Part shown: positions 7,722-14,861 of the stretch, piece after piece
How the letters are laid out: the number at the start of each line of letters is the position of its first letter
Position numbering within the stretch: the first letter of the stretch is position 1
From: an uncultured Clostridia bacterium
Lineage (GTDB): Bacteria > Bacillota > Clostridia > TANB77 > CAG-508
DNA: 64,000 nucleotides
Direction: 5' to 3'
NCBI GenBank assembly: GCA_934129785.1
Contig: CAKOWW010000007.1
Location: 11,201 to 75,200, forward strand
The notes under the pieces: model-generated
What the model was told of the DNA's origin: nothing
Database searches by the model: none
What the model saw: only the letters and a program-made list of their open reading frames with translations
Program-made: the position numbers and the translations under genes

Positions 7722-7938
7722 AAGAATAAAATATGTGATTATCATATTTGTAAGTATTGTATATGTAGTAGGAATAATATTAGGAACAATACTAGGAATG
7801 ATGATAGCATATGACAAAGATAAAGAATTGATAAATAATCAATATATAGAATTAGATAATTCAAGAGAAGTAATAGACAAGTTAACACAAGAAAATAATA
7901 AACTAGAAACAATATTAAATAATTATACAATAGAGTAG
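7708..7938 (+). CDS. Small membrane protein with coiled coil
   Basis: 76 aa. One transmembrane segment (residues ~8-32, IIIFVSIVYVVGIILG) is followed by a coiled-coil tail rich in Asn, Glu and Lys. It begins inside the end of the preceding gene. Topology resembles phage i-spanin or Rz-like proteins, but the early location does not support lysis. Function unknown. Confidence 0.65.
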   Translation: MKEDKRIKYVIIIFVSIVYVVGIILGTILGMMIAYDKDKELINNQYIELDNSREVIDKLTQENNKLETILNNYTIE

Positions 7939-7957
7939 AAAAAAGGAGATAATTCGC

Positions 7958-8341
7958 ATGAACAATAAAATTGAAGTAAATGAATATGTAAGAACAGATA
8001 AAGGAAAAATAACAAAAATAATTGGAATAGATGAGTTTATAGATAGCACAACTTTTTATGAAACAGAAGATAATCCAGGATATATGGATTTATGCAATAA
8101 AAACATAGTAAAACACAGCAAACAACTAATAAATGTACTTGAAAAAGGAGACATAATTATTACTAAAGATAAAAAAGTATATAAATTTTATGACATTAAA
8201 AAAGAAAAAATTTATTGCGAAGATTCTCTAGCTGATGATACTTTAATTAGAATAAACATAGATGAAGTATCAATGATATTAACAAAAGAACAGCTGAAGG
8301 CTAATTGCTATAAAGTGGGAGGAGAAGATGAACAAATATAA
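7958..8341 (+). CDS. Hypothetical phage early protein
   Basis: 127 aa, acidic and soluble, with beta-rich repeats of a KGDIITKDKKVYKF type; the first half repeats a similar theme (VRTDKGKITKIIGI). AAAGGAG precedes the ATG. It overlaps the next gene by 14 bases. No family assigned. Confidence 0.75.
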   Translation: MNNKIEVNEYVRTDKGKITKIIGIDEFIDSTTFYETEDNPGYMDLCNKNIVKHSKQLINVLEKGDIIITKDKKVYKFYDIKKEKIYCEDSLADDTLIRINIDEVSMILTKEQLKANCYKVGGEDEQI

Positions 8342-8651
8342 AAAAGTATCTAAAGAAGAGGTTCTTGAAATGTTTTATGATTTACAAACTAAATTTTGGA
8401 AAGCAGGGTGTTGGGTAGACGGAATTTCAGTTCAGTTTTTAGCTCATAGAATGAAAACATCTATATATCAGATAAGAAAAGCCTATAAACAATTAGCAGA
8501 AGAAGGATATTTAAAATTAGAGAAGGTTCCAACTGCTTTTGAGGAATATGATAATGGTTTATATTGTGAAGCTATTCCATATTTATTTTGTAATGTTTAT
8601 ACTTTAACAAATAAAGCCAAGAACAAATTTAAAAAAATAGGAGGAGAATAG
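8328..8651 (+). CDS. Phage early protein with winged-helix-like N-terminus
   Basis: 107 aa. The block VSVQ/ISVQFLAHRMKTSIYQIRKAYKQL followed by EEGYLKLEK has the spacing of a helix-turn-helix and wing. The C-terminal part is short and hydrophobic. Likely a small DNA-binding protein. Start overlaps the previous gene (GGAGGAG within it). Confidence 0.7.
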   Translation: MNKYKKVSKEEVLEMFYDLQTKFWKAGCWVDGISVQFLAHRMKTSIYQIRKAYKQLAEEGYLKLEKVPTAFEEYDNGLYCEAIPYLFCNVYTLTNKAKNKFKKIGGE

Positions 8652-8653
8652 AT

Positions 8654-8842
8654 ATGAATAAAACAATAGAATTTGTTGGAGAAATAATATGTATTATAGC
8701 AATACTTATATGTATAACAACAATAATAATAGTTAAAGATGAAAGAAAAACACAAATAAAGATATTAGAACAAAATTTAAATGAGCAAATAGAAGAAAAG
8801 CAAGTATATATGAATATGCTCGAAGAAGAGAGGAGTAAATAA
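8654..8842 (+). CDS. Small membrane protein with coiled-coil tail
   Basis: 62 aa. A transmembrane segment at residues ~8-28 (GEIICIIAILICITTII) precedes a charged helix. Good GGAGG site. Similar in plan to the protein at 7708-7938 but without sequence identity. Function unknown. Confidence 0.65.
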   Translation: MNKTIEFVGEIICIIAILICITTIIIVKDERKTQIKILEQNLNEQIEEKQVYMNMLEEERSK

Positions 8843-8845
8843 GAT

Positions 8846-9244
8846 ATGAGTGAAGAAATTATAAAAGTAATAGATGAATTAGGAAAAAGATTTGGGATAG
8901 CAATAGATTGGAGCAATCAAAATATAATTCCATATTTGCAAGAATTATTGAAAAGGTTTATATGTTATCGAAATATTACAGCGTGTATATGGACAATAAT
9001 ATCAATAGCAATGACAATAGGCGGAGTTGTAATGTTTAAGTTTTTAAACAAATGGAGAAAAAGCGAGAATTATGATAGTGATTATAATAGTGATGATGAT
9101 ACAATAGCTGCAGTTGGATATATATTTTCAATATGCATAATAGCATCAGGAATAGGATTGATACTCGGAAATATGTTTGGGATTGTCAAAAATGTATGTA
9201 TGCCAGAAATGGTAGTATATGAATACATAAAAAATATTCAATAG
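8846..9244 (+). CDS. Phage membrane protein, two transmembrane segments
   Basis: 132 aa. An amphipathic N-terminal region precedes hydrophobic segments near residues 46-66 and 92-115, separated by an acidic loop rich in Asp and Ser. It may be an early membrane-remodelling or superinfection protein; nothing in the sequence decides this. Confidence 0.68.
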   Translation: MSEEIIKVIDELGKRFGIAIDWSNQNIIPYLQELLKRFICYRNITACIWTIISIAMTIGGVVMFKFLNKWRKSENYDSDYNSDDDTIAAVGYIFSICIIASGIGLILGNMFGIVKNVCMPEMVVYEYIKNIQ

Positions 9245-9260
9245 AGAGGAGTAATACATA

Positions 9261-9536
9261 ATGAAAGAAAAAATAAATAAAAGAACAACTAAATATAGTA
9301 TCGAATATTTAGAATTACAATGTATTGTTAATAATAGAATACATGATTATATTTCAAAGTATCATAATTACCCTAAATACATAAAATTACCTTTATGGAT
9401 ATTTGAATGCTTGAAACAAACAATGTGTGAAGTAGATTTAAAGATAGATTATAAAACAGAAGAGTTTACATTCTTTAATTTAAAAGTTTGTGAAACTGTT
9501 AGTATAGAAAAAGCAGAAGAAATTGAGGTGTTTTAA
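9261..9536 (+). CDS. Hypothetical phage early protein
   Basis: 91 aa, soluble, with KYHNYPKYIKLPLWIFECL in the middle, a pattern seen in small structural or early phage proteins. GAGAGGAG site upstream. It abuts the next gene with no gap. Confidence 0.7.
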   Translation: MKEKINKRTTKYSIEYLELQCIVNNRIHDYISKYHNYPKYIKLPLWIFECLKQTMCEVDLKIDYKTEEFTFFNLKVCETVSIEKAEEIEVF

Positions 9537-9764
9537 GTGAAAGAAAATAGTATAGAAGAAAGAGTTAATATATTAAAAATAGAATGTTATATTACAATAA
9601 ATGACGAGAAAGAGCCAATATTAAATATTGGTACAAGCTTTTCAAATATGGTAGAAAGTGAAGAATTTAAGTATTATAATGATGAGTTACATAAAAATAT
9701 TAAACCAGTTTTAAATGATTTAAAACAAATGTTACTAAACACATTAGAAATGGAGGAAGAATGA
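9537..9764 (+). CDS. Hypothetical acidic early protein (GTG start)
   Basis: 75 aa, acidic. GTG 9537 follows directly after the stop of the previous gene, whose last codons contain the GAGGTG binding site. It overlaps the next start by four bases (ATGA), so translation is coupled. No function recognised. Confidence 0.65.
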   Translation: MKENSIEERVNILKIECYITINDEKEPILNIGTSFSNMVESEEFKYYNDELHKNIKPVLNDLKQMLLNTLEMEEE

Positions 9765-10513
9765 AAAATAGTATAGAAGAAGATATGAAAATATTAAAAG
9801 GAATAATAAAAGGAGATGAAGATTGTATTAATGCAATATACAGTCAAATGAAAGTAAAAAATGACAATGATGAAGATATACAATATTATAAAAAAGAAAT
9901 ACAAAGCATTAAAAATATAGTAGATAATTATTTAAAAGAAAAAGCAAGAGCAGATAAATTAGAAAAAGAATATAGTGTAATGTTGACAGAATCAGATGAA
10001 AATGAATGTGATTATAAAAGAGTATTAAAAGAGAATGAACAGCTAAGAAAAGATATAGAAGGCTGGAAAAAATACTGTGAAGAAATACAAGAAGAACAAA
10101 CAGAAATGAGCAACAAAAACTGCAAATTAGAGTTTGAGGTAGAAAAACTACAAAAAGAGAATGAAGAGTTAAAAGAATATTTAATAACTCAAAATTGTGA
10201 AATTAATAGATTAAATTTAGCCAAGATAAGACTTGAGTTGTCACAAGTACCTGACACAACAGAGCAATATAAATATTTAAAGAATGAATATAAAATGAGA
10301 TTGGAAAGAACAGATTTTGAAAATTATAAATCCAATTACATATCAATTCAAAAAGTAAAAGACAAGATAGAAGAAATATTAAACAATGGAGAATATAGAA
10401 TAATATTTGAAGGAGATGCAGAATTTCCGGATGACGCAACAATTATTAAAGCACAGAAATATATAAAGCTAGAAGAAATGCAAGAACTAATAGAAGAAAG
10501 AGAGAAAAATTAA
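9761..10513 (+). CDS. Long coiled-coil phage protein
   Basis: 250 aa. A nearly continuous coiled coil runs from residue ~50 to ~150 (ENEQLRKDIEGWKK, NCKLEFEVEKLQKENEEL). A short C-terminal domain reads YRIIFEGDAEFPDDATI. Its first residues (NSIEEDMKILK) resemble those of the previous gene (NSIEERVNILK), which hints at an old duplication. Unknown function. Confidence 0.72.
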   Translation: MKNSIEEDMKILKGIIKGDEDCINAIYSQMKVKNDNDEDIQYYKKEIQSIKNIVDNYLKEKARADKLEKEYSVMLTESDENECDYKRVLKENEQLRKDIEGWKKYCEEIQEEQTEMSNKNCKLEFEVEKLQKENEELKEYLITQNCEINRLNLAKIRLELSQVPDTTEQYKYLKNEYKMRLERTDFENYKSNYISIQKVKDKIEEILNNGEYRIIFEGDAEFPDDATIIKAQKYIKLEEMQELIEEREKN

Positions 10514-10514
10514 A

Positions 10515-10694
10515 ATGTATGTAATATATGATATGAAAGAAAAGGAACAATGTGTTGCAATATTTAAAACCAGAAAAGAAGTTGCGAAGTTTTTCAATAC
10601 AACTGCAAATTCTATTGGAACATCAATAACAAGGAAACATAAACGTAAGCATAGATTTTTAATTGAAAAAATAAAAGAAAGAGAGGAAAAATAA
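10515..10694 (+). CDS. Small basic phage protein
   Basis: 59 aa with VAIFKTRKEVAKFFNTT and SIGTSITRKHKRKHRF, a small helix-turn-helix-like unit of the type found in phage proteins that follow a KFDSxKEMAEFL pattern. It starts right after the previous stop (TAAAATG). Confidence 0.65.
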   Translation: MYVIYDMKEKEQCVAIFKTRKEVAKFFNTTANSIGTSITRKHKRKHRFLIEKIKEREEK

Positions 10695-10695
10695 A

Positions 10696-10878
10696 ATGTG
10701 CGAACATTGTAAATTGTTAAGTGGAGATTGGACAATATTAGCAGAAGATGGCGAAACAGAAATAAAAATAGAAAGACATAATAAAGAGTACTCTCTAGTA
10801 GCAGAGTCATTAACTGACATTGCAGAAACAAGAATAAATTATTGTCCAATGTGTGGAAGAAAATTAAAGGAGGATTAA
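10696..10878 (+). CDS. Zinc-ribbon early protein
   Basis: 60 aa with CEHC near the N-terminus and CPMCGRK at the C-terminus, the two halves of a zinc ribbon separated by beta-rich sequence. Phages often encode such small proteins; partners unknown. Confidence 0.75.
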   Translation: MCEHCKLLSGDWTILAEDGETEIKIERHNKEYSLVAESLTDIAETRINYCPMCGRKLKED

Positions 10879-10879
10879 A

Positions 10880-11134
10880 ATGTTAGGATATTACATAAAA
10901 AGTACAATAGTATTTTTAATAATATACTTTGCTTCAAGTAGAGCAATAAGAATATTATTACATAATAGAGATGAAATAGATTATAAAAAATATACAAAAA
11001 AAGATAGCAAAGGAATGTGGTATATATTTTGTTTTATACCAGTGTTAAGAGTAGTAGTATTGTTAGTAATGTATTGGTTAACAATAGCTTCTAAAGAAGA
11101 TTTAGACAAGTTATTTGATAAAAAGGAGGACTAA
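10880..11134 (+). CDS. Small membrane protein, two transmembrane segments
   Basis: 84 aa. Hydrophobic segments lie at ~4-22 and ~48-68 with a charged loop and a Lys/Asp-rich tail. AAAGGAGG upstream. No family recognised. Confidence 0.65.
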   Translation: MLGYYIKSTIVFLIIYFASSRAIRILLHNRDEIDYKKYTKKDSKGMWYIFCFIPVLRVVVLLVMYWLTIASKEDLDKLFDKKED

Positions 11135-11137
11135 CAT

Positions 11138-11573
11138 ATGACAAAAGAACAAGAAGAATCACTTAAAAAAATTAAAAGACAAATATCAATAGGAGAATGT
11201 GAAAAAAATATTGGAATATCTGTTTTTATATCAGATTTAAAGAATGTTTTATCTATGCTAAAAGAAAAAGACATAGAGTTTATTGAAACTAAAGAAGCAA
11301 ATAGACAATTAAGCGTTGAACTAGAAAATAAAAACAAACAAATAGAACAATACATGAACATATTAGCAACAAATGACATGTTACATGTAAAAGAATGTGA
11401 AGAAAAAGATGAGAAAATAGAAAAACTAGAAGAAATAAAAGATGAAGCGATAAGAACATGTTTTTATGAATATAACGATGATACAGAAATACTTTGCAGA
11501 AAGTTAGCAAAACATGGTTACATAAAGGTAAAAGAACGGAATATATATAAATCCGTTTAAAGATGAAGAATAA
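11138..11573 (+). CDS. Coiled-coil early protein with a CGG +1 site near its C-terminus
   Basis: The frame from ATG 11138 (AAAGGAGG upstream) reaches GAA-CGG-A at 11537 after 133 codons. The zero frame ends six codons later. Skipping C11537 gives a tail reading GIYINPFKDEE ending at 11573, about 144 aa, which looks more like the usual end of such phage proteins (HGYIKVKEG). The body is coiled coil (residues 40-105). Function unknown; the shifted ending is inferred. Confidence 0.65.
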
Positions 11574-11598
11574 GAAGGAATTATAAAAAAATAAAAGA

Positions 11599-11627
11599 GC
11601 ATACTACATCTAAGAGGTGTGGTATGC
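11599..11627 (+). promoter_or_regulatory. Hairpin covering ribosome binding site and start codon
   Basis: A 12-bp inverted repeat (11599-11610 with 11616-11627, wobbles included) places the GAGGTG site in the loop and 3' arm and the ATG (11624-11626) in the 3' arm. Translation of the downstream gene is probably limited unless the hairpin opens. Confidence 0.5.
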
Positions 11628-11827
11628 AAGATAAAGAAATAATAACAAAATGGAGACAAGGATTAAGTAAAAATCAATTAGCAACAATGTATAAAAGACA
11701 ATATAATCAAGAAATAAGAATAATAAGAAGCACAGTAAGACACAGACATGATGGAAGATACATAAGCAACTATGAAGCATTAGCTTATGTAGAAAAAATA
11801 ATATATAAATATTTAAAAGAGAGATAA
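11624..11827 (+). CDS. Small HTH-like basic protein
   Basis: 67 aa, strongly basic. IITKWRQGLSKNQLATMYKRQ resembles the helix-turn-helix of small phage regulators (RinA or recombinase HTH_23 type). Start codon lies in a hairpin. A DNA-binding role is inferred. Confidence 0.65.
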   Translation: MQDKEIITKWRQGLSKNQLATMYKRQYNQEIRIIRSTVRHRHDGRYISNYEALAYVEKIIYKYLKER

Positions 11828-11856
11828 AGAAATATGAGAAGCGGAGGAAAATACAA

Positions 11857-12114
11857 ATGATTATACATAAATGTGATATATGTAAAAGAGAAGTGCCAAT
11901 TCTAGAAACGATAATTCTATATAAAAAACCAATAGATTATTGTGAAAGATGCAGAAATAGAATAGAAAAGGCTAAACAAGAATATAAAAGAGAAATAGAA
12001 TACGAATATTGTTTGTTAGATAGCAGACTAAAATCAAAAGAAAGAAACTTAATAAAAAGTTTAAAACAAGAAAATAATAAGGGAATTACAAGAAAGGGAG
12101 GTACAAATGAATAA
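11857..12114 (+). CDS. Small zinc-binding early protein
   Basis: 85 aa with CDICKR near the N-terminus and YCERCRNR about 25 residues later, a two-CxxC zinc finger, then a charged helix. It overlaps the start of the ArpU-like gene by eight bases, which suggests coupling to late regulation. Confidence 0.72.
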   Translation: MIIHKCDICKREVPILETIILYKKPIDYCERCRNRIEKAKQEYKREIEYEYCLLDSRLKSKERNLIKSLKQENNKGITRKGGTNE

Positions 12115-12515
12115 AGAAGACTTAAAAAATTATAAATATAATCAAGAATGGATAAAAGGCAGAGTAGAATACATAGAAGAATATAAAACAAGTATAACAA
12201 ATATTACATCTGTATTATCTGATATGCCGAAGCGGAAGCAAAGAAGTGCAAGATAGCATGGCAGAGAAAGTAGCAATATTATTAGATAATGTAAATGAAT
12301 TATTAGAAAAAGTAGTAATGGAACAGGAAAAACAAAAGAAGATAATAGAACAACTAAATTTAGTAGAGCAGCCATATAAGTTAATACTGGAAAAGGTATA
12401 CATACAAGGTAAATCATTAGTAACAGTAGCAAGTGAAATGAATTATAGCTATGAACATATGAAACATATAAATGGAATTGCATTAAAAAGGTTTGATAAT
12501 ATTAACACCAAATAG
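12107..12515 (+). CDS. ArpU/RinA-like late regulator (DUF1492 type), read through a CGG +1 site
   Basis: The frame from ATG 12107 (GGGAGG upstream) runs 42 codons to AAG-CGG-A at 12233 and would stop eight codons later. Skipping the C gives Gly in LSDMPKG, exactly where the family has its conserved MP(R/K)G, and continues with EKVAILLDNV, a coiled coil, and a C-terminal sigma-like HTH (YIQGKSLVTVASEMNYSYEHM) to 12515, about 135 aa. Proteins of this family sit at the end of the early region and switch on late transcription. This is one of the clearest +1 sites in the prophage. Confidence 0.85.
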
Positions 12516-12626
12516 CACTGAAAAACACCATGAAAATATGTTATATATATAATCAGAGATAAAAGAAAAGTCGTAAATAGAAATATCTCATAAGTTCAAG
12601 CGACAAGGTCCTTATCTAATAAAATT

Positions 12627-12660
12627 AAGAATAGATGTTTTAAATGTCTATTCTTTTTTT
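12627..12660 (+). terminator. Rho-independent terminator of the early operon
   Basis: A 10-bp stem (12627-12636 with 12646-12655) and a T8 tail. It ends the early transcript about 110 bases after the ArpU-like gene. Confidence 0.8.
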
Positions 12661-12813
12661 GTTATTGTTATTACCAGTATGCTAGGTAACTGATAATATA
12701 AAATGGTTGTTATATTTAGCTGAGTATAATTAACCTCCTTTCGAAACTTAGAATACATGATAAAGAACTTTCCTAGCGAGTTCTAATTTATAAATGAAAA
12801 AGAAGGGAAAAAT

Positions 12814-12957
12814 ATGAAAATAAAAGATATTGAAGTTGAGATAAAAACAAATATAGATGAAGAAAAAGAAAAAATGAAAGAATTAGTAAGTTTACTAGAA
12901 AGAGCAAACGAACTAATTCAATCTCTTAATAATATAAAAGTAACAAATTTAGAATAA
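12814..12957 (+). CDS. Small acidic coiled-coil protein
   Basis: 47 aa. GAAGGG lies before the ATG. The sequence is one charged helix (EKEKMKELVSLLERANELIQ) and resembles the small protein at 14133-14318. Its 3' end overlaps the minus-strand gene by nine bases. Unknown function. Confidence 0.55.
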   Translation: MKIKDIEVEIKTNIDEEKEKMKELVSLLERANELIQSLNNIKVTNLE

Positions 12958-13263
12958 TTGTTTTTTAACATATTCTACACTAGCAGTTTTTTGCATTTCA
13001 TTCCAACTATTAAATGTAGAATTATTAGAAACATATTTATCTAAATCTGTTTCATTAATATTTTTCAAATCTTCTTTTGAACTAATAGAAAAACCGCCAT
13101 GGCCAAAGAAGTCATCAATGTTAGAAAATTTAGTATATGTATTCATAAAAGAAGAATCGAAAATATCAGCAAATGTTTTTGACTTAGAATTTAAGTTTTG
13201 AACTTTTTTATTTAAATCTTTTTGAAAATTTTCTAAGCCAGATAAATTAATATTCAATGACAT
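12949..13263 (-). CDS. Minus-strand accessory protein within the late region
   Basis: 104 aa from ATG 13263, which follows GGAGGTGATTTA; a TATAAT-like -10 lies upstream. The protein is soluble, Asn/Ser/Lys-rich, with FGHGGFSISSKEDL near the middle. It is transcribed against the surrounding late genes and has its own promoter, the pattern of a moron expressed in the lysogen. No family recognised. Confidence 0.6.
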   Translation of the reverse strand: MSLNINLSGLENFQKDLNKKVQNLNSKSKTFADIFDSSFMNTYTKFSNIDDFFGHGGFSISSKEDLKNINETDLDKYVSNNSTFNSWNEMQKTASVEYVKKQLF

Positions 13264-13346
13264 TAAATCACCTCCAGTCGAGATGATTATAACACAAAAA
13301 TATTGAAAACCAAAAAATGGAAATGATAAAAAAAGAAGGTGTACAT

Positions 13347-13490
13347 ATGAATAATCAAGAAAGAGTAGAGAAATACAAAAAAGAACATTGTAAAAGATGT
13401 AAAAATAGAGAGAAAGATTTATGCGAAATAAAAGTATTTCAAGAAGATAAAACAATATGTACAAGATGTATATATTATGAAAGAAATTAA
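13347..13490 (+). CDS. Small Cys-rich protein
   Basis: 47 aa with CKRC, a middle Cys and CTRC, so two half zinc knuckles. GAAGGTG upstream. It overlaps the next short Cys-rich frame. Common type of phage small protein next to the packaging genes. Confidence 0.6.
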   Translation: MNNQERVEKYKKEHCKRCKNREKDLCEIKVFQEDKTICTRCIYYERN

Positions 13491-13605
13491 CTATGCTAAT
13501 TGTATGATAAGAAAATGTGAGCAATGCAGATATTATGAGTATTGCTTCAAATATAAAGTAAAGAAAAAAGGAGGTAATTATCATGCTAGTAAAAGCAACA
13601 GATAA
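13477..13605 (+). CDS. Small Cys-rich peptide
   Basis: 42 aa with CMIRKCEQC and a further YEYCF motif. It overlaps both neighbours and has a weak start context, so it is a possible rather than certain gene. Confidence 0.4.
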   Translation: MKEINYANCMIRKCEQCRYYEYCFKYKVKKKGGNYHASKSNR

Positions 13606-13825
13606 ATATGAAAAATTAAACATAAAAGATTTAGAACTAAACAAAATACCAAAGAAGGGTGAAATATTTGAAGTATCAGAAAAAAGATATAAAATATTAA
13701 CTAAAGAAAATGAATATCACGAGATATTTGTAGAAAAAGTAGAAGAAGTAAAAGAAATAGAAACAGCAACTAAAAAAGTAAAGAAAGAAACAGCTGTGAA
13801 AAAGAATACAAAGAAAACTAAATAG
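13583..13825 (+). CDS. Small Lys-rich phage protein
   Basis: 80 aa with AAGGAGG upstream. The N-terminal ~50 residues are a compact beta-type segment (PKKGEIFEVSEKRYKIL) and the tail is a Lys/Thr-rich low-complexity stretch. Proteins of this plan occur next to capsid genes in several Firmicutes phages; function unknown. Confidence 0.65.
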   Translation: MLVKATDKYEKLNIKDLELNKIPKKGEIFEVSEKRYKILTKENEYHEIFVEKVEEVKEIETATKKVKKETAVKKNTKKTK

Positions 13826-13827
13826 TT

Positions 13828-14146
13828 ATGACATATAGAGATAATCCTGAGATAGAAAAGAAATATAAAAGCAAAAGATGGCAGAGCTTAAGAAAGCAAA
13901 AGTTACTAATGACAAACGGTTTATGTGAAAGATGTTTAAAGAAGCGGAATATATAATTCTGCTGTAATAGTGCATCATAAAGAATATGTTACTGATTTAA
14001 ATTATGAAGATGATAATATATTTTTTAATATTGATAACTTAGAATGTTTATGCCAAGACTGTCATAACAAAGAACATTTTAGCAGTAGCGAAGAAGAATA
14101 TATATTCGATGAGAATGGAGATGTAGTAAAGAATGAATTTAAATAA
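13828..14146 (+). CDS. HNH endonuclease read through a CGG +1 site
   Basis: The frame from ATG 13828 reads RWQSLRKQKL, LCERC, then meets AAG-CGG-A at 13945; the zero frame stops two codons on. Skipping the C gives KKGIYNSAVIVHHKEYV, then NLECLCQDCHNKEHF to TAA at 14146, about 105 aa. CERC, VHH, CQDCH and the final His form a complete HNH/zinc site, split between the two frames. HNH proteins beside the terminase assist cos cleavage in HK97-like phages, so a functional product is expected. ATG lies two bases after the previous stop. Confidence 0.88.
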
Positions 14147-14318
14147 CAAAAAAAGTATAGATATACAATTAAATATAGAAGCGGAAGAAACGATAAAAAA
14201 ATTAGAAAAGATAAAGCAATTATTACAAGATATAATAGAATTAGATGAGACAATGTACAATAAAAATATAAATATTATAGACATAAAGATGGAAGTGTAT
14301 CAACATGTCCAGAAATAG
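14133..14318 (+). CDS. Small coiled-coil protein
   Basis: 61 aa overlapping the end of the HNH gene. Mostly helical (EETIKKLEKIKQLLQDIIEL), similar in style to the 12814-12957 protein. Unknown function. Confidence 0.5.
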   Translation: MNLNNKKSIDIQLNIEAEETIKKLEKIKQLLQDIIELDETMYNKNINIIDIKMEVYQHVQK

Positions 14319-14465
14319 AAATTAATATCAAATAAAAGATAATCATAAAAAGTAGCAATCCCCCCTGTATCCATTCCACACTGTGATAATGGGAGAACGG
14401 TGGGTGGGGCTTCGAAAAATACACAAGTCAATCCACGTAAGGGGTGTAGTCAAGGAGGTGTAGAA
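14319..14465 (+). other. Non-coding region before terminase, possible cos site
   Basis: About 150 bases without a supported gene. It contains a GC-richer stretch (CCCCCC at ~14361 and GGTGGGTGGGGC at ~14399) that stands out against its AT-rich surroundings. It lies between the HNH gene and the small terminase gene, where cos is found in HNH/P27-terminase phages. The exact nick site cannot be read. Confidence 0.35.
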
Positions 14466-14861
14466 ATGGAAGAAGAAAAAGGCAATTTGCGTGAAAAGTT
14501 GAGTGGTCAGGCACTAATACAAAAAAATAAGGAAATAAAAAAAGAAACTAATAAATTAAAAAAATTATTTAAAGAATTGCCAGAAAACAAAAAGAAAATG
14601 GCAGAAAAATTAATAGAAAATGCTTCTTTTATGTCTATAACGCTTGATGAACTAAAGGAAGATATAAAGGTATATGGAGTCAAAGAAACATATGTAAATG
14701 GCAAAGACCAGTTTGGATTCAAAGAATCAATTGAAAGTAAAACATATAACGCTATGGTAAAAAACTATATGAACATCATGAAACAGCTAAATGACATGTT
14801 ACCGGAAGAGAAGAAAATAGATGTAGATGATGAATTTGAAAGATTCAATGGTGGAATATGA
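14466..14861 (+). CDS. terS: Terminase small subunit, P27 family
   Basis: 131 aa from ATG 14466, which follows AAGGAGGTG. Charged N-terminus, then helices with AEKLIENASFMSITLDEL, YGVKETYVNG and a conserved NAMVKNYMNIMKQLNDMLP segment typical of P27-like small subunits. It recognises phage DNA for packaging with the large subunit, whose start it overlaps by four bases. Confidence 0.88.
   Translation: MEEEKGNLREKLSGQALIQKNKEIKKETNKLKKLFKELPENKKKMAEKLIENASFMSITLDELKEDIKVYGVKETYVNGKDQFGFKESIESKTYNAMVKNYMNIMKQLNDMLPEEKKIDVDDEFERFNGGI

Noticed and set aside
7390..7930. Long Leu/Phe-rich minus-strand frames opposite early genes, and similar ones across the window
   Set aside because: They are antisense shadows of A-rich genes: poly-hydrophobic translations with no ribosome sites and full overlap with better genes.
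14400..14465. N-terminal extension of the small terminase from GTG 14400
   Set aside because: The AAGGAGGTG site and normal family start point to ATG 14466; the extension is Gly/Lys-rich sequence of the presumed cos region.
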